A stretch of 45,307 nucleotides of DNA from Rhodospirillales bacterium. Its GTDB lineage: Bacteria > Pseudomonadota > Alphaproteobacteria > Rhodospirillales > 2-12-FULL-67-15. Shown here piece by piece: positions 23,287 to 31,063 of this stretch. The number at the start of each line of letters is the position of its first letter. Position 1 is the first letter of the stretch. The notes below the pieces were generated by a model, which saw only the letters and a program-made list of their open reading frames with translations, had not been told where the DNA came from and did not search any database. The stretch covers positions 1 through 45,307 of the forward strand of contig VGZQ01000016.1 in assembly GCA_016872535.1 (NCBI GenBank). Direction: 5' to 3'. The position numbers were made by a program, and so were the translations under genes.

Positions 23287-24531
23287 TCAGCGCGGAGGCG
23301 CCGCTATGTCGCGAAAGCGGCGGCCGTCGCCGGCGTGCACGGCTTCGCCGCCCGCGAGCGCCTGCCAGCGATCGACGATCACATCGACATACTTGGGATC
23401 GAGTTCGATCAGCCGCGCGCGCCGGCCGGCGCGCTCGGCGGCAATGAGGGTAGTTCCGGATCCGCCGAACGGGTCGAGCACGATGTCCCGGCTCTTCGAC
23501 GAATTGCGGATCGCGCGCTCGACCAGAGCCACCGGCTTCATGGTCGGGTGCAGATCGCTCTTGTGCGGCTTGTCGAAGAACCAGACATCGCCCTGATCGC
23601 GCGCCCCGCACCAATAATGGTCGGCGCCTTCCTTCCAGCCGTAGAGGATCGGCTCGTACTGGCGCTGGTAGTCGGCGCGGCCGAGGGTGAAGGTGTTCTT
23701 GGCCCAGATCACGAAGGTCGACCACTTCCCGCCCGCCTCGCGGAACGCCTTTTGCAGCGTGTCGAGTTCCGACGATGACATGCAGATGTAGATCGACCCC
23801 TTGGTGACGGTGAGGATGTTGACGCTGGCGTCGTGGAGGAACGCACCGAAGCTTTCGCCGAGCGCATCGTTCAGGATCGCGCGGTTCTTGCCGCGCAGCT
23901 TGTCCTTGGCCGAGTTGGCGTAATTGACGTTGTAAGGCGGGTCGGTGAAACACATGTCGGCGAGCTCGCCGCCGAGCAGCGTCTCGACATCGCTCAGCAC
24001 GGTGGCGTCGCCGCACAGCACGCGGTGCTCGCCGCAGATCCAGATGTCGCCCGGGCGGCTGACGGGATCGACCGGAGGCTCCGGCGCTTCATCGGGGTCG
24101 TTGGCCTCGTCCAGTGTGCCGGCGAGCAGCCGGTCGATATCGGTATCGTCGAAGCCGAGCAATGCCAGATCGACGTCCTCGTCGCGCAACGCGGCGAGTT
24201 CGGCGCCGAGCATCTCGTCATCCCAGCCGGCGTTTTCGGCGATGCGATTGTCCGCGATCATCAGCGCGCGGCGCTGCGTCGGCGTGAGGTGCGAGAGAAC
24301 GATCACCGGCGCATCGGCAAGGCCGAGCTTGCGCGCGGCCAGGACGCGGCCGTGGCCCGCCACGATCACCCCGTCGTCGCCGACCAGCACCGGGTTCACG
24401 AAGCCGAACTCGGCGATCGACCCCGCGATCTGCGCCACCTGGTCCTCGGAATGGGTCCGGGCGTTGCGCGCATGGGGGATCAGCCGGGCGAGCGGCCAGC
24501 GCTCGACCGTGTCGGGAAACGACAGCGTCAT
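23287..24531 (-). CDS. ParB-like nuclease domain fused to N6-adenine/N4-cytosine DNA methyltransferase
   Basis: 414 residues. Residues 10-100 form a ParB/Srx-like domain (PLARLIPHARNARTHSEDQV, VIVAGHGRVLAARKLG, ADNRIAENAGWDDE). The methyltransferase follows: motif IV is DPPY at 197-200, then the target-recognition region, then motif I LDPFGGSGTT at about 352-361. Motif IV before motif I is the beta-class order. Such ParB-methylase fusions are common solitary methylases in prophages and may protect phage DNA from host restriction. It lies 9 bases upstream of the decayed cytosine methylase in the same operon. Confidence 0.92.
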   Translation of the reverse strand: MTLSFPDTVERWPLARLIPHARNARTHSEDQVAQIAGSIAEFGFVNPVLVGDDGVIVAGHGRVLAARKLGLADAPVIVLSHLTPTQRRALMIADNRIAENAGWDDEMLGAELAALRDEDVDLALLGFDDTDIDRLLAGTLDEANDPDEAPEPPVDPVSRPGDIWICGEHRVLCGDATVLSDVETLLGGELADMCFTDPPYNVNYANSAKDKLRGKNRAILNDALGESFGAFLHDASVNILTVTKGSIYICMSSSELDTLQKAFREAGGKWSTFVIWAKNTFTLGRADYQRQYEPILYGWKEGADHYWCGARDQGDVWFFDKPHKSDLHPTMKPVALVERAIRNSSKSRDIVLDPFGGSGTTLIAAERAGRRARLIELDPKYVDVIVDRWQALAGGEAVHAGDGRRFRDIAAPPR

Positions 24532-24568
24532 CTTGTTCTCGTGTTGTGGGCGCTGACCGGCCGCCGGG

Positions 24569-24696
24569 TGGTAACCTGGGTGGTAACCGTACCGGGCCGG
24601 TTACCGGGGTGGTTACCACTCCCGGCAGCGTCGAAAGCGGCGGATTACCGGGCTCTCTTGGGCCTCGGCCGGGGTGGTAACCGGTAACTGGTAACT
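24569..24696. repeat. Seven GGTAAC(C/T) repeats upstream of the ParB-methylase gene
   Basis: TGGTAACC occurs at 24569-24576, 24581-24588 and 24675-24682. The inverse GGTTACC is at 24599-24605 and 24611-24617. GGTAACT follows at 24683-24689 and 24690-24696. The first pairs are 12 bases apart and the last two 7 apart. GGTNACC is itself palindromic, so these look like clustered binding sites for a dimeric regulator, or targets of a methylase. No reading frame crosses them convincingly. Confidence 0.6.
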
Positions 24697-24796
24697 CAGA
24701 TTTTAGGGCTGTCGGTGGCGAAGTCCCGGGCCGTTGCCGCCAGCATACGATTTGCGCCAGGGAGGACCCGTTTTATATCAATGCATTGGCTGAAAT

Positions 24797-24856
24797 CGGG
24801 TGTATTTGGGTGTATATTTGGCTTGCCTATTTGGGTGTAATTGGGTGTATATTTGG
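24797..24856. repeat. Duplicated 26-base unit with GGGTGTA boxes at the Fic promoter
   Basis: A 26-base unit at 24797-24822 recurs at 24831-24856 with two mismatches (period 34). Each copy contains two GGGTGTA boxes and ends in TATATTTGG. The second copy ends two bases before the Fic ATG at 24859. TATATT (24848-24853) could serve as a -10 box giving a leaderless transcript. This looks like an operator array, perhaps bound by the Fic protein's own winged helix. Confidence 0.65.
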
Positions 24857-24858
24857 AC

Positions 24859-25920
24859 ATGGTAGAGCATGCGATTAAGATCAACACCCTCCGGATCACG
24901 CCCGAGATTCTGACGCTGATCGCCGAGATCGACGAGTTCAAGGGAGCATGGCGCGCGCTCGGTACGTTGGCGCCCGAACGTCTGTCGGCGCTTCGGCGTG
25001 TGGCGACGATCGAAAGCATCGGCTCCTCGACGCGCATCGAGGGGAGCAAACTCACCGACCGCGAGGTCGAGCGGCTGCTCGCCAACCTGCAGATCAAATC
25101 CTTCGCCACCCGCGACGAGCAGGAAGTGGCCGGCTACGCCGAGGCGATGGAACTGGTCTTCCGGTCCTGGGAAGACATCGCCATCACCGAGAACCACATC
25201 AAGCAGCTACACCGCGATCTCCTCGTCCACAGCGAGAAGGACGCTCGCCATCGCGGCGAGTACAAGACCTCCTCCAACAGCGTCGCCGCCTTCGATGCGA
25301 CCGGCCGGCAGATCGGGATCATCTTCGAGACGGCGACACCCTTCGATACGCCGCGCCTGATGTCCGAACTCATGAGTTCGCTCGCCCAAGCCCGCGAGCA
25401 GAGTCGGCTGCACCCGCTGCTCATCATCGGCGTTTTCACCGTCGTGTTCCTCGAGATTCATCCGTTTCAGGACGGCAACGGGCGGCTGAGCCGCATCCTC
25501 ACCACCCTGCTGCTCCTGCAGGCGGGGTATGCCTATGTGCCGTACAGTTCGCTCGAAAGCGTCATCGAACACAGCAAGGAGGGTTACTACCTTGCGCTCA
25601 GGCAAACGCAAGCGACGATCCGCACCGACGCGCCGGATTGGCAGCCGTGGCTGCTGTTCTTCCTGCGCGCTTTGCAGCAGCAGATGAAGCGATTGGCAAA
25701 AAAGATCGAGCGCGAGAAGCTGGTGCTTTCAAGCCTGCCGGAGCTTTCGCTGCGCATTGTGGACCATGCCCGCGAACACGGGAGGGTCGGCATCGGCGAG
25801 ATGATCAAGCTCACGGGCGCCAGCCGCAATACGCTGAAAGAGCATTTCCGGCAACTGGTCGAGAAGGGTCATCTGGTCAAACATGGCGGCGGCCGCTCGA
25901 CGTGGTATTCGTTGCCATGA
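24859..25920 (+). CDS. Fic-family AMP transferase with N-terminal inhibitory motif and C-terminal winged helix
   Basis: About 353 residues from the ATG at 24859; a TTG at 24841 is in frame, and no Shine-Dalgarno is visible for either. The Fic core motif HPFQDGNGRLSR is intact. An upstream SxxxEG motif in IGSSTRIEGSKL fits the self-inhibitory helix of class II Fic proteins. The C-terminal 60 residues (GRVGIGEMIKLTGASRNTLK, LVEKGHLVKHGGGRSTWYSL) form a winged helix. Fic proteins transfer AMP, or sometimes other groups, to target proteins. It is on the opposite strand to the early operon and carries its own repeats, so it is probably expressed in the lysogen. Targets are unknown. Confidence 0.9.
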   Translation: MVEHAIKINTLRITPEILTLIAEIDEFKGAWRALGTLAPERLSALRRVATIESIGSSTRIEGSKLTDREVERLLANLQIKSFATRDEQEVAGYAEAMELVFRSWEDIAITENHIKQLHRDLLVHSEKDARHRGEYKTSSNSVAAFDATGRQIGIIFETATPFDTPRLMSELMSSLAQAREQSRLHPLLIIGVFTVVFLEIHPFQDGNGRLSRILTTLLLLQAGYAYVPYSSLESVIEHSKEGYYLALRQTQATIRTDAPDWQPWLLFFLRALQQQMKRLAKKIEREKLVLSSLPELSLRIVDHAREHGRVGIGEMIKLTGASRNTLKEHFRQLVEKGHLVKHGGGRSTWYSLP

Positions 25921-25997
25921 TCCATCGAAGATGGCCTCCGCGCGCGCCTCTCGCGAGGATGGTGAAAACATAGCCTTCCCGGCCCGGATCTGTCCGC

Positions 25998-26025
25998 GCG
26001 AAAAGTGTTCGCGGACACTTTTCGC
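25998..26025. terminator. Perfect 11-bp hairpin between convergent genes (terminator or REP-like)
   Basis: GCGAAAAGTGT (25998-26008), a six-base loop, then ACACTTTTCGC (26015-26025), perfectly complementary. It lies between the convergent Fic and DUF6362 genes. The T-rich arm on each strand lets it act as a bidirectional terminator. The same word is familiar to me as a dispersed intergenic palindrome in alphaproteobacteria. Confidence 0.75.
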
Positions 26026-26033
26026 TCGCCTGC

Positions 26034-26477
26034 TCAGGATTGCGCGGCGCGCGTCATCGCGACGAGCTGCCGGCGCGACCATCGGGACCGGACAACCCGC
26101 CCGTTGAGGCGCCAGGCGATCACGCAAAGGGCGTAGAGCCAGTACTCATGCGCGGCGGAACGAGCCATGCCGACTTTCCAGCACACGGTCTTCCACCGTT
26201 CCCCCGATGCGCGCAGCCAAACGATTTTCGCTTCCGCGGGCCCGAGCCAAGCCAGCCAGGCGAGCGCCTCGTCCATGCGGTCGATGGCGGCGGGCGAGGG
26301 TGGGCCGCGCCGAAGACGCACGTCTTCCCGACCGAACGCCTCCCAGTAATCGCGGATCACCGGCGGCCAGGTGCTGAAGTAGCCGCGTATGCGCTCTTCG
26401 GGCAGGCGCTTCAGCGTATCCGCCGCTTCCACCATGCGCTCCTCGATCAACGACGCCGTCCAGCGGATGTCAGCCAT
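26034..26477 (-). CDS. DUF6362-family phage protein
   Basis: 147 residues. The pattern WTASLIEERMVEAADTLKRL, YWEAFGREDVRLRRGPPSPA, DRMDEALAWLAWLGPAEAKI and MARSAAHEYWLYALCVIAWR matches DUF6362, a helical family with a helix-turn-helix-like middle seen in alphaproteobacterial phages. A strong Shine-Dalgarno (AAGGAGG) precedes the ATG at 26477. It overlaps the preceding small gene by 8 bases. It may be a late-gene regulator, judging only from the helix-turn-helix look. Confidence 0.8.
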   Translation of the reverse strand: MADIRWTASLIEERMVEAADTLKRLPEERIRGYFSTWPPVIRDYWEAFGREDVRLRRGPPSPAAIDRMDEALAWLAWLGPAEAKIVWLRASGERWKTVCWKVGMARSAAHEYWLYALCVIAWRLNGRVVRSRWSRRQLVAMTRAAQS

Positions 26478-26667
26478 GGCCCACCTCCTTTCCGGATCGC
26501 TTCCCGTAGAGCTTCGATCCCAGCTGCCTGATCAGTTCGCGCTCGGGCCAGGTGAGGCGCCGGTCGTCCTCGGCTATCACCAGAACGCCCTGTTCCTTCC
26601 AGCCCTCGCGCTTGATCTGCTCGGGGTCGCGGCGCTCGCCGCCGTAGCCTTTCGGATGCCACCTCAT
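26470..26667 (-). CDS. Small hypothetical phage protein
   Basis: 65 residues from the ATG at 26667, which overlaps the RuvC-like gene's stop as ATGA. The sequence is MRWHPKGYGGERRDPEQIKR, then EGWKEQGVLVIAEDDRRLTW and ELIRQLGSKLYGKR. It is charged, with no membrane segment, and recurs beside RuvC-like genes in related phages as far as I know. Function unknown. The overlaps on both sides support it as a real gene. Confidence 0.72.
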   Translation of the reverse strand: MRWHPKGYGGERRDPEQIKREGWKEQGVLVIAEDDRRLTWPERELIRQLGSKLYGKRSGKEVGHG

Positions 26668-27206
26668 CGCACCCCTCCCGCGGTGTCCACGGCCCAGAGC
26701 AGGATGGCGATGGCGTCGGCCTCGTTGTCGTCGACGGGGGCGAAACCGCGCGCCTTGACCGCCGCGATCACGGCCTGCTTGTCGGCGTTGCCCTTGCCGG
26801 CCACAAAGCGCTTGATGGTGGCGACCGGCACGCCCTGGTAGGGGATGCGCCTCTGCTCGCACCAGGCGGCGAGGTGGGCGAGGAAGCCGCCGTAGATGTG
26901 GGCGGCGTCGGTGCCGGCGTGCCGGCGCACCTCCTCGAAATGCACCGGCCCGAGGCTCGGGTTGTTCCGCAGCAGCTCGTCGAGCCAGGAGCGGAAGCGC
27001 AAGAATCGCATGCCGCCCCCTTCGTAGCGGCCGGAGCGGAACGCCATGGTGCCGGAGACGATAGCGCCGTCGACGAGGCGCATGGCCCAGCCGGTGGTGG
27101 TGCCGAGATCGAGGGCGAGGATCGCCGTCGGCCTGTCGTTCGCCACTGCGTGCATCGCCCCGGCGGTCGGGGGCGTGACCTGGATGGCCGCCTGGATCGT
27201 GGACAT
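26664..27206 (-). CDS. RuvC-like Holliday junction resolvase / RNase H-fold protein
   Basis: 180 residues. The RNase H-fold opening ILALDLGTTTGWAMRLVDG gives candidate D33, GPVHFEEVRRHAGTDAAH gives the acidic E at about 92, and DDNEADAIAILLWAV gives the terminal Asp. This D-E-D layout fits phage RuvC-like resolvases. The protein would resolve branched replication or recombination intermediates before packaging. It lies in the replication operon, followed by a short overlapping gene. Confidence 0.85.
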   Translation of the reverse strand: MSTIQAAIQVTPPTAGAMHAVANDRPTAILALDLGTTTGWAMRLVDGAIVSGTMAFRSGRYEGGGMRFLRFRSWLDELLRNNPSLGPVHFEEVRRHAGTDAAHIYGGFLAHLAAWCEQRRIPYQGVPVATIKRFVAGKGNADKQAVIAAVKARGFAPVDDNEADAIAILLWAVDTAGGVR

Positions 27207-27233
27207 GGGTTGTCTCCTCTCGGGTGGATGGTT

Positions 27234-27797
27234 TCAGAAGGGGATGGGGTCGCCCTTGCCCCAGTCGATCTCGGGCCTGTCGACGCGGGCGATCTCGGCG
27301 CCGGGGAAGACGCGCTTGACCTCGAGCGCGGCATGGCCGAGGGCCTCGATCAGCCGCGCGATCTCGGCCAGCGTGAACACGCGGACCTCGCGGCAGACGC
27401 GATGGGCTTCGGGGATGTCGCGGACGATGGCCACCACCTCGCCGCTCTCGGGCAGGACGCATTCCCAGACCTCGGGCGAGAGCGGTTTGTGGCCGGCCTC
27501 CGTCGCGGCCTCGTCGAGGACGGCCCAGGCCCGCTTCATGCCCTCGGCGTGGGCGCGGACGTAGATGACGCTGCCGCTCTCGATGGCGGCGTCGAGCTTG
27601 TCCTTCTGGGCGTCGAACTTGGCGCGCAGGAGATCCGAGACCAGCAGGCGCAGGCGGCCGACACCCCACTTCCGCTCCATGGCGTGCGCCGCGTGGTCGA
27701 GGCCGTCGACGATGGCCTGGACGACGTACTCGGGGGGCGCCATCGGATCGTTGGCGGGATCGACCGCGCCGATCCGGCGAACGGGCGACGGGCTCAT
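27234..27797 (-). CDS. Conserved hypothetical phage protein
   Basis: 187 residues, MSPSPVRRIGAVDPANDPMA, EYVVQAIVDGLDHAAHAMER, KWGVGRLRLLVSDLLRAKFD, then a C-terminal IDWGKGDPIPF. It is mostly helical, with no catalytic motif I recognise. Its start overlaps the stop of the preceding 80-residue frame (ATGA at 27794-27797). The acidic/hydrophobic ending GDPIPF resembles the C-terminal tip of SSB proteins, so interaction with replication proteins is possible, though that is speculation. Confidence 0.75.
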   Translation of the reverse strand: MSPSPVRRIGAVDPANDPMAPPEYVVQAIVDGLDHAAHAMERKWGVGRLRLLVSDLLRAKFDAQKDKLDAAIESGSVIYVRAHAEGMKRAWAVLDEAATEAGHKPLSPEVWECVLPESGEVVAIVRDIPEAHRVCREVRVFTLAEIARLIEALGHAALEVKRVFPGAEIARVDRPEIDWGKGDPIPF

Positions 27798-28036
27798 GGC
27801 GTGCCCCCGGCGATGGCGATCGCGCCCCCAGGGAGGGAGGTGGCGGCGGCTGTGCCCCGCCGCGCCTCCCCCCTATAGGGGGGGCACACGGGGCACACGG
27901 ACACACGCAATGAAATCAATGACTTAGAATTTCGTGTGCCCCGCGTTCCAGGGGCACACGGACACATCCAATGAAAACAACGTGTTCCCTGGGGGCACAC
28001 GAAAGGGGCACACGGGGCACACGGATTGGGGCTCAT
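27794..28036 (-). CDS. 80-residue Cys/Pro-rich frame inside the iteron region (possible gene)
   Basis: This frame starts with an ATG at 28036 that overlaps the helicase stop (ATGA) and ends with a TGA at 27794 that overlaps the next gene's start (ATGA). It therefore fills the gap exactly. It reads MSPNPCAPCAPFVCPQGTRC, then MCPCAPGTRGTRN and VCPVCPPYRGEARRG. The Cys-Pro motifs come from the GGGGCACACG repeats read on the minus strand. It could be a genuine small protein, perhaps metal-binding, or a translational bridge over a replication origin. The double overlap argues for translation, and the repetitive make-up argues against a conserved fold. Confidence 0.45.
   Translation of the reverse strand: MSPNPCAPCAPFVCPQGTRCFHWMCPCAPGTRGTRNSKSLISLRVSVCPVCPPYRGEARRGTAAATSLPGGAIAIAGGTP
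27881..28024. repeat. GGGGCACACG iteron array beside the primase-helicase gene (candidate origin)
   Basis: Seven copies of GGGGCACACG(G): 27881-27891, 27890-27900, 27951-27961, 27992-28001, 28005-28014 and 28014-28024 in one orientation, and 27933-27942 inverted. Between them an AT-richer segment (CAATGAAATCAATG-type, 27908-27932) recurs in altered form near 27968-27982. The array ends 9 bases from the stop of the RepA-like gene. Iterons next to a replication initiator/helicase gene are a usual layout for phage or plasmid origins. Confidence 0.7.
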
Positions 28037-30279
28037 AGGTCGTCCTCCTCGGTGAAGTCGGGTTTCTGGGCGGCCAGATCGGCCGGGGCGACGGGGGTTT
28101 CGAAGCGGCGCAGGAGCGGCGGGGTAGTGGAAGCGTCGCAGGTAAAGCCATGCGACTTCCCGCCGGAGATCACGGCGATGCCGGCCTGGGCGGCCGCCTT
28201 GACGGCATCGCGCAGGAAGCGTTTGACGCGCTGGTGCCCCTGCTCGTCGGTGTAGCGGTAGCGATGGAAGCGCTCGTCGTCGGACCAGGCGAGCAGGCGG
28301 GCGGCGGCGTTGACGGTGATTTCCGCCGCGGCGGTGCGGGCCAGCAGCACGGCGACGATGGTGTGATGGAGGTCCGAGGCCTCGGGTCCGTCTTCGCCGG
28401 CGGACCGCTGGAGGTCCTCGGGCACCAGCACGCCGACCTCGTCGCCGTTGGGAAGCGCGACGCCCGCTTTCCGGAACCACCTTGCCTCGGGGCTGGTCAG
28501 GCCAAGGTTGGCCTTGGCGTCGTCGAGGCGGAGGTAGCGATGGCGGTCCTCCTTGGCGACGCCGTGGCGCTCGGCATCCTTCTCGCTCATGGCGAACAGG
28601 GTCTGGACCACGCGGGCGACGCCGACCAGCGCGCTGGCGCCCCGCGCGGTGTTCATGTTGCCGGCGTGGCCGTCGCTCGATCCCTGCGGCGGCTTGGCGG
28701 TGTGGTGGACCAGCAGCACGGCACAGTCGGCGGCGCGCGCCACCTCGCGGAACATGACCGCGACGGCCTTGATCTGCTCGTTGGAGTTCTCGTCGAGCTC
28801 GTGGGTCTCGATGAAGGGGTCGACGACGAAGAGGCCGATGCCGTGTTCGCGGATCCGGGCGATGCAGGCGTCGACATCGGGCAGGCGGACGACCGTGCCG
28901 TTGCGGTCGGCCCTGGCGAACAGCAGCGGCCGGTCCGCGCCGGAGTTGAGCGCGACGCGATCTTTGACTTCCGCGAAGGGAATCGACCCGTGCAGCAGGA
29001 CCGCGCCCAGGCGGCGCTTCAGCTCGTCGGCGTCGTCCTCGGTGTTGTAGATCCAGGCCCGGACCTGCTCGTGGACCGTCTCGCCGGTGAGGTTGCGGCC
29101 CGTGGCGACGGCGACCGCGCGGGCAATGCCGTGGGTGGACTTGCCGACGCCGGGCGGGGCCACCAGCAAGGTGAGCTGCCCGCGAAGCAGCGAGCGGCCG
29201 AGCAGCCAGCGGCGCCTCGGCAGCATGGCGAGGTTGAGGCTGTCGAGGAAGGCGGGCTGCAGGGGCACAACAGCGGAGACGTCTTCCACCCGATGCGCTG
29301 GGCTGGGAACGTTCCACTTCGTCCGTCCGCCGGCGATCATGGCCGTTACCTCGCGGACGGTCTGCTCGACGGTCCAGCCGGGCAGCGTGAGGGACGAGGC
29401 GGCGGCGAGGATCTCGGCGTCGGACCAGCCGCGCGCGATCCAGTGGCCGGTCAAGCGGACCAGATTGTCGTGCCAGTGGTCGCCGGCGCGAACGCGGGCG
29501 AGACAGGCCTCGACCGAGACGCCATCGAATTCGGAGCCGATGTTGAGGATGGCCGTCGATGGCGCGGGGGAAGCCGGCGTCGGCGATTGGCCCGGCGATG
29601 GTGACGCGGGCGCGAGCGAGGATTGCGCCGGCGGAAACGTCCTGGCGATCTGTCCCGGCATATACATCCGGGGTCGGCCGTCGTCGAAGGCGATGAACTC
29701 GGTGCGCTCGACGATGCGCCCGGGCTTTGCCGGCCAGGCGATGGAGCCGCCGAGGCGGAGAACGCGGCTCGGGTTGACCACGGTGCGATCGCCGCCGAGC
29801 GCTTCGGCGATGGCAATGTTCTGGCGGCGGCAGACGTCGGGATCGCGCTCGGGCGTCTCTTGTCGCCACAGCAGCTGGGCGCGGACGTGAGGGTGCCGGC
29901 CGGTCACCACCACGGCGGTGGGCGGGCATCCCCGATAGAGGGTCTTGGCCTTCGCGGCGGCGCCCTCGTCGTCGAGATCGGCGTAGAAGGCGGTGAGCGC
30001 CAGGAAATCCTCATCCCCGCAGCGGCCGAAGGGCGGGATGTCGGGCTTCCTCAGCGCCGCGCCGATGTAGACGTTCTGGCCGGATTTGCGGTTCTCGGCG
30101 GCGGCGCGCTCGGCAAGGAGATCAAACTCGTCGGTGCCGAATATGGCGGCATGCCGGAGCTTCCCGTCTCTCCCGTCGGTCCAGGCGAGTTCGATCCGGC
30201 CCTCCTGGCAGCCGTCCAGGAATCCGCCGTACAGATGCTCCAGGTGGCGGAGCATTTGTTCCGGATCGGGTTCGATCAT
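28033..30279 (-). CDS. RepA-type replicative protein: primase-like N-terminus and RecA-like helicase
   Basis: 748 residues from the ATG at 30279; a GTG 24 bases upstream is possible, and neither has a strong Shine-Dalgarno. The N-terminal 210 residues look like a RepB/AEP primase: LTAFYADLDDEGAA at about 95-108 provides the acidic pair, followed by VVVTGRHPHVRAQLLWR and VNPSRVLRLGGSIAWP. A Pro/Ser-rich linker (about 215-245) precedes a primase C-terminal-like helical part. The RecA-like ATPase has Walker A VAPPGVGKST (373-382) and Walker B GLFVVDPFIETH. The protein likely primes and unwinds at the phage origin, for which the adjacent iterons are the candidate. Confidence 0.88.
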   Translation of the reverse strand: MIEPDPEQMLRHLEHLYGGFLDGCQEGRIELAWTDGRDGKLRHAAIFGTDEFDLLAERAAAENRKSGQNVYIGAALRKPDIPPFGRCGDEDFLALTAFYADLDDEGAAAKAKTLYRGCPPTAVVVTGRHPHVRAQLLWRQETPERDPDVCRRQNIAIAEALGGDRTVVNPSRVLRLGGSIAWPAKPGRIVERTEFIAFDDGRPRMYMPGQIARTFPPAQSSLAPASPSPGQSPTPASPAPSTAILNIGSEFDGVSVEACLARVRAGDHWHDNLVRLTGHWIARGWSDAEILAAASSLTLPGWTVEQTVREVTAMIAGGRTKWNVPSPAHRVEDVSAVVPLQPAFLDSLNLAMLPRRRWLLGRSLLRGQLTLLVAPPGVGKSTHGIARAVAVATGRNLTGETVHEQVRAWIYNTEDDADELKRRLGAVLLHGSIPFAEVKDRVALNSGADRPLLFARADRNGTVVRLPDVDACIARIREHGIGLFVVDPFIETHELDENSNEQIKAVAVMFREVARAADCAVLLVHHTAKPPQGSSDGHAGNMNTARGASALVGVARVVQTLFAMSEKDAERHGVAKEDRHRYLRLDDAKANLGLTSPEARWFRKAGVALPNGDEVGVLVPEDLQRSAGEDGPEASDLHHTIVAVLLARTAAAEITVNAAARLLAWSDDERFHRYRYTDEQGHQRVKRFLRDAVKAAAQAGIAVISGGKSHGFTCDASTTPPLLRRFETPVAPADLAAQKPDFTEEDDL

Positions 30280-30379
30280 GAGGCGAGGGTCGTCGGCGGA
30301 CACGGTCCGGAACCAGTGCGGTGATCGGGAAAAGGGCGGCCCCGGAGATCGTCCGGGGCCGCGAGCGGGGAGGCGGAGA

Positions 30380-31018
30380 TCAGAACTCCGTCTCCAGCAT
30401 GGGATCGCCGGCGGGGGCCGGAGCCGGGACGGCCGGAGGCGGCGGCACGTGGCCGGCCTGGGGCTTGGCCGTCGCGGGAGCGGCATCCTTCCAGACGTCC
30501 CCGGCCTCGGCTGGGCTTGCGTCGGGCAAAGCCGCCGGGCGCTCGATCCACTTCACGATCTCGAACTTCGGCCGGTAGTTGGTGCCGTACTTGTCCTTCA
30601 TGGACTCGGCGCCGGTGCAGGCGACCACCGGCAGCAGGCCCGGATGCCGGCTCTTCTGGCTTTCCCACTGGGCATAGACATCCTTGATGGCGTTGGAGAG
30701 GTGGATCGAGGCGCTGGAGAACTCCGCCGCGCCGCCGAAGAACTTCGGGCTGAAGGCCATCACCACGAAGCCGCGCTTGAAGCCCTCGCCGGGCGAGGGC
30801 GCGGCCCGCTCCAGGCTGGGGTCGATGCGGCGTTCGGGCGCCTGGCCCTCGCGGAACATGAGCCAGCCGGTGGCGATGTTGGCGAAGTCGATGGCGAAAA
30901 TGGGGCGCGCGATCTCCAGGTCCTCGCCGTCCTCGCCGCGGACGAACCACTTGTCCGCCTTGGCGTTGTACTTGACGTAGGGTTTGCCGGTGCCGGTGCC
31001 GCCGATGTGAAGAGGCAT
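30380..31018 (-). CDS. Phage single-stranded DNA-binding-like protein
   Basis: 212 residues. The N-terminal 140 residues are beta-rich with KPYVKYNAKADKWFVRGEDG, FAIDFANIATGWLMFREGQA, FKRGFVVMAFSPKFFGGAAE and QKSRHPGLLPVVACTGAESM, a pattern seen in replication-region proteins annotated as SSB-like. A Pro/Ala-rich linker then leads to a short acidic/hydrophobic tip, GDPMLETEF, as in SSB proteins that recruit partners. Its location between exonuclease and helicase genes fits. The basis is pattern and context. Confidence 0.7.
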   Translation of the reverse strand: MPLHIGGTGTGKPYVKYNAKADKWFVRGEDGEDLEIARPIFAIDFANIATGWLMFREGQAPERRIDPSLERAAPSPGEGFKRGFVVMAFSPKFFGGAAEFSSASIHLSNAIKDVYAQWESQKSRHPGLLPVVACTGAESMKDKYGTNYRPKFEIVKWIERPAALPDASPAEAGDVWKDAAPATAKPQAGHVPPPPAVPAPAPAGDPMLETEF

Positions 31019-31063
31019 GGTCGTTTCTCCTTGCTGTTGCCGTGGTTGACGAAGGTTGGAAAA

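Larger units (their letters stand above)
24532..24858. other. Divergent intergenic region with two repeat families
   Basis: 327 bases between the divergent ParB-methylase (leftward) and Fic (rightward) genes, with no gene I can support. It holds seven GGTAAC-type repeats near the methylase and a duplicated AT-richer repeat next to Fic, both described separately. It most likely contains the promoters of both genes. Confidence 0.7.

Noticed and set aside
24218-24619. A minus-strand open frame across the GGTAACC repeats running into the methylase region
   Set aside because: Its translation over the repeats is low-complexity and the rest is an out-of-frame shadow of the ParB-methylase gene.
27881-28024. 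GGGGCACACG repeats as a CRISPR array
   Set aside because: Units are about 10 bases, overlap one another, include an inverted copy and have similar rather than unique spacers. No cas genes are nearby.
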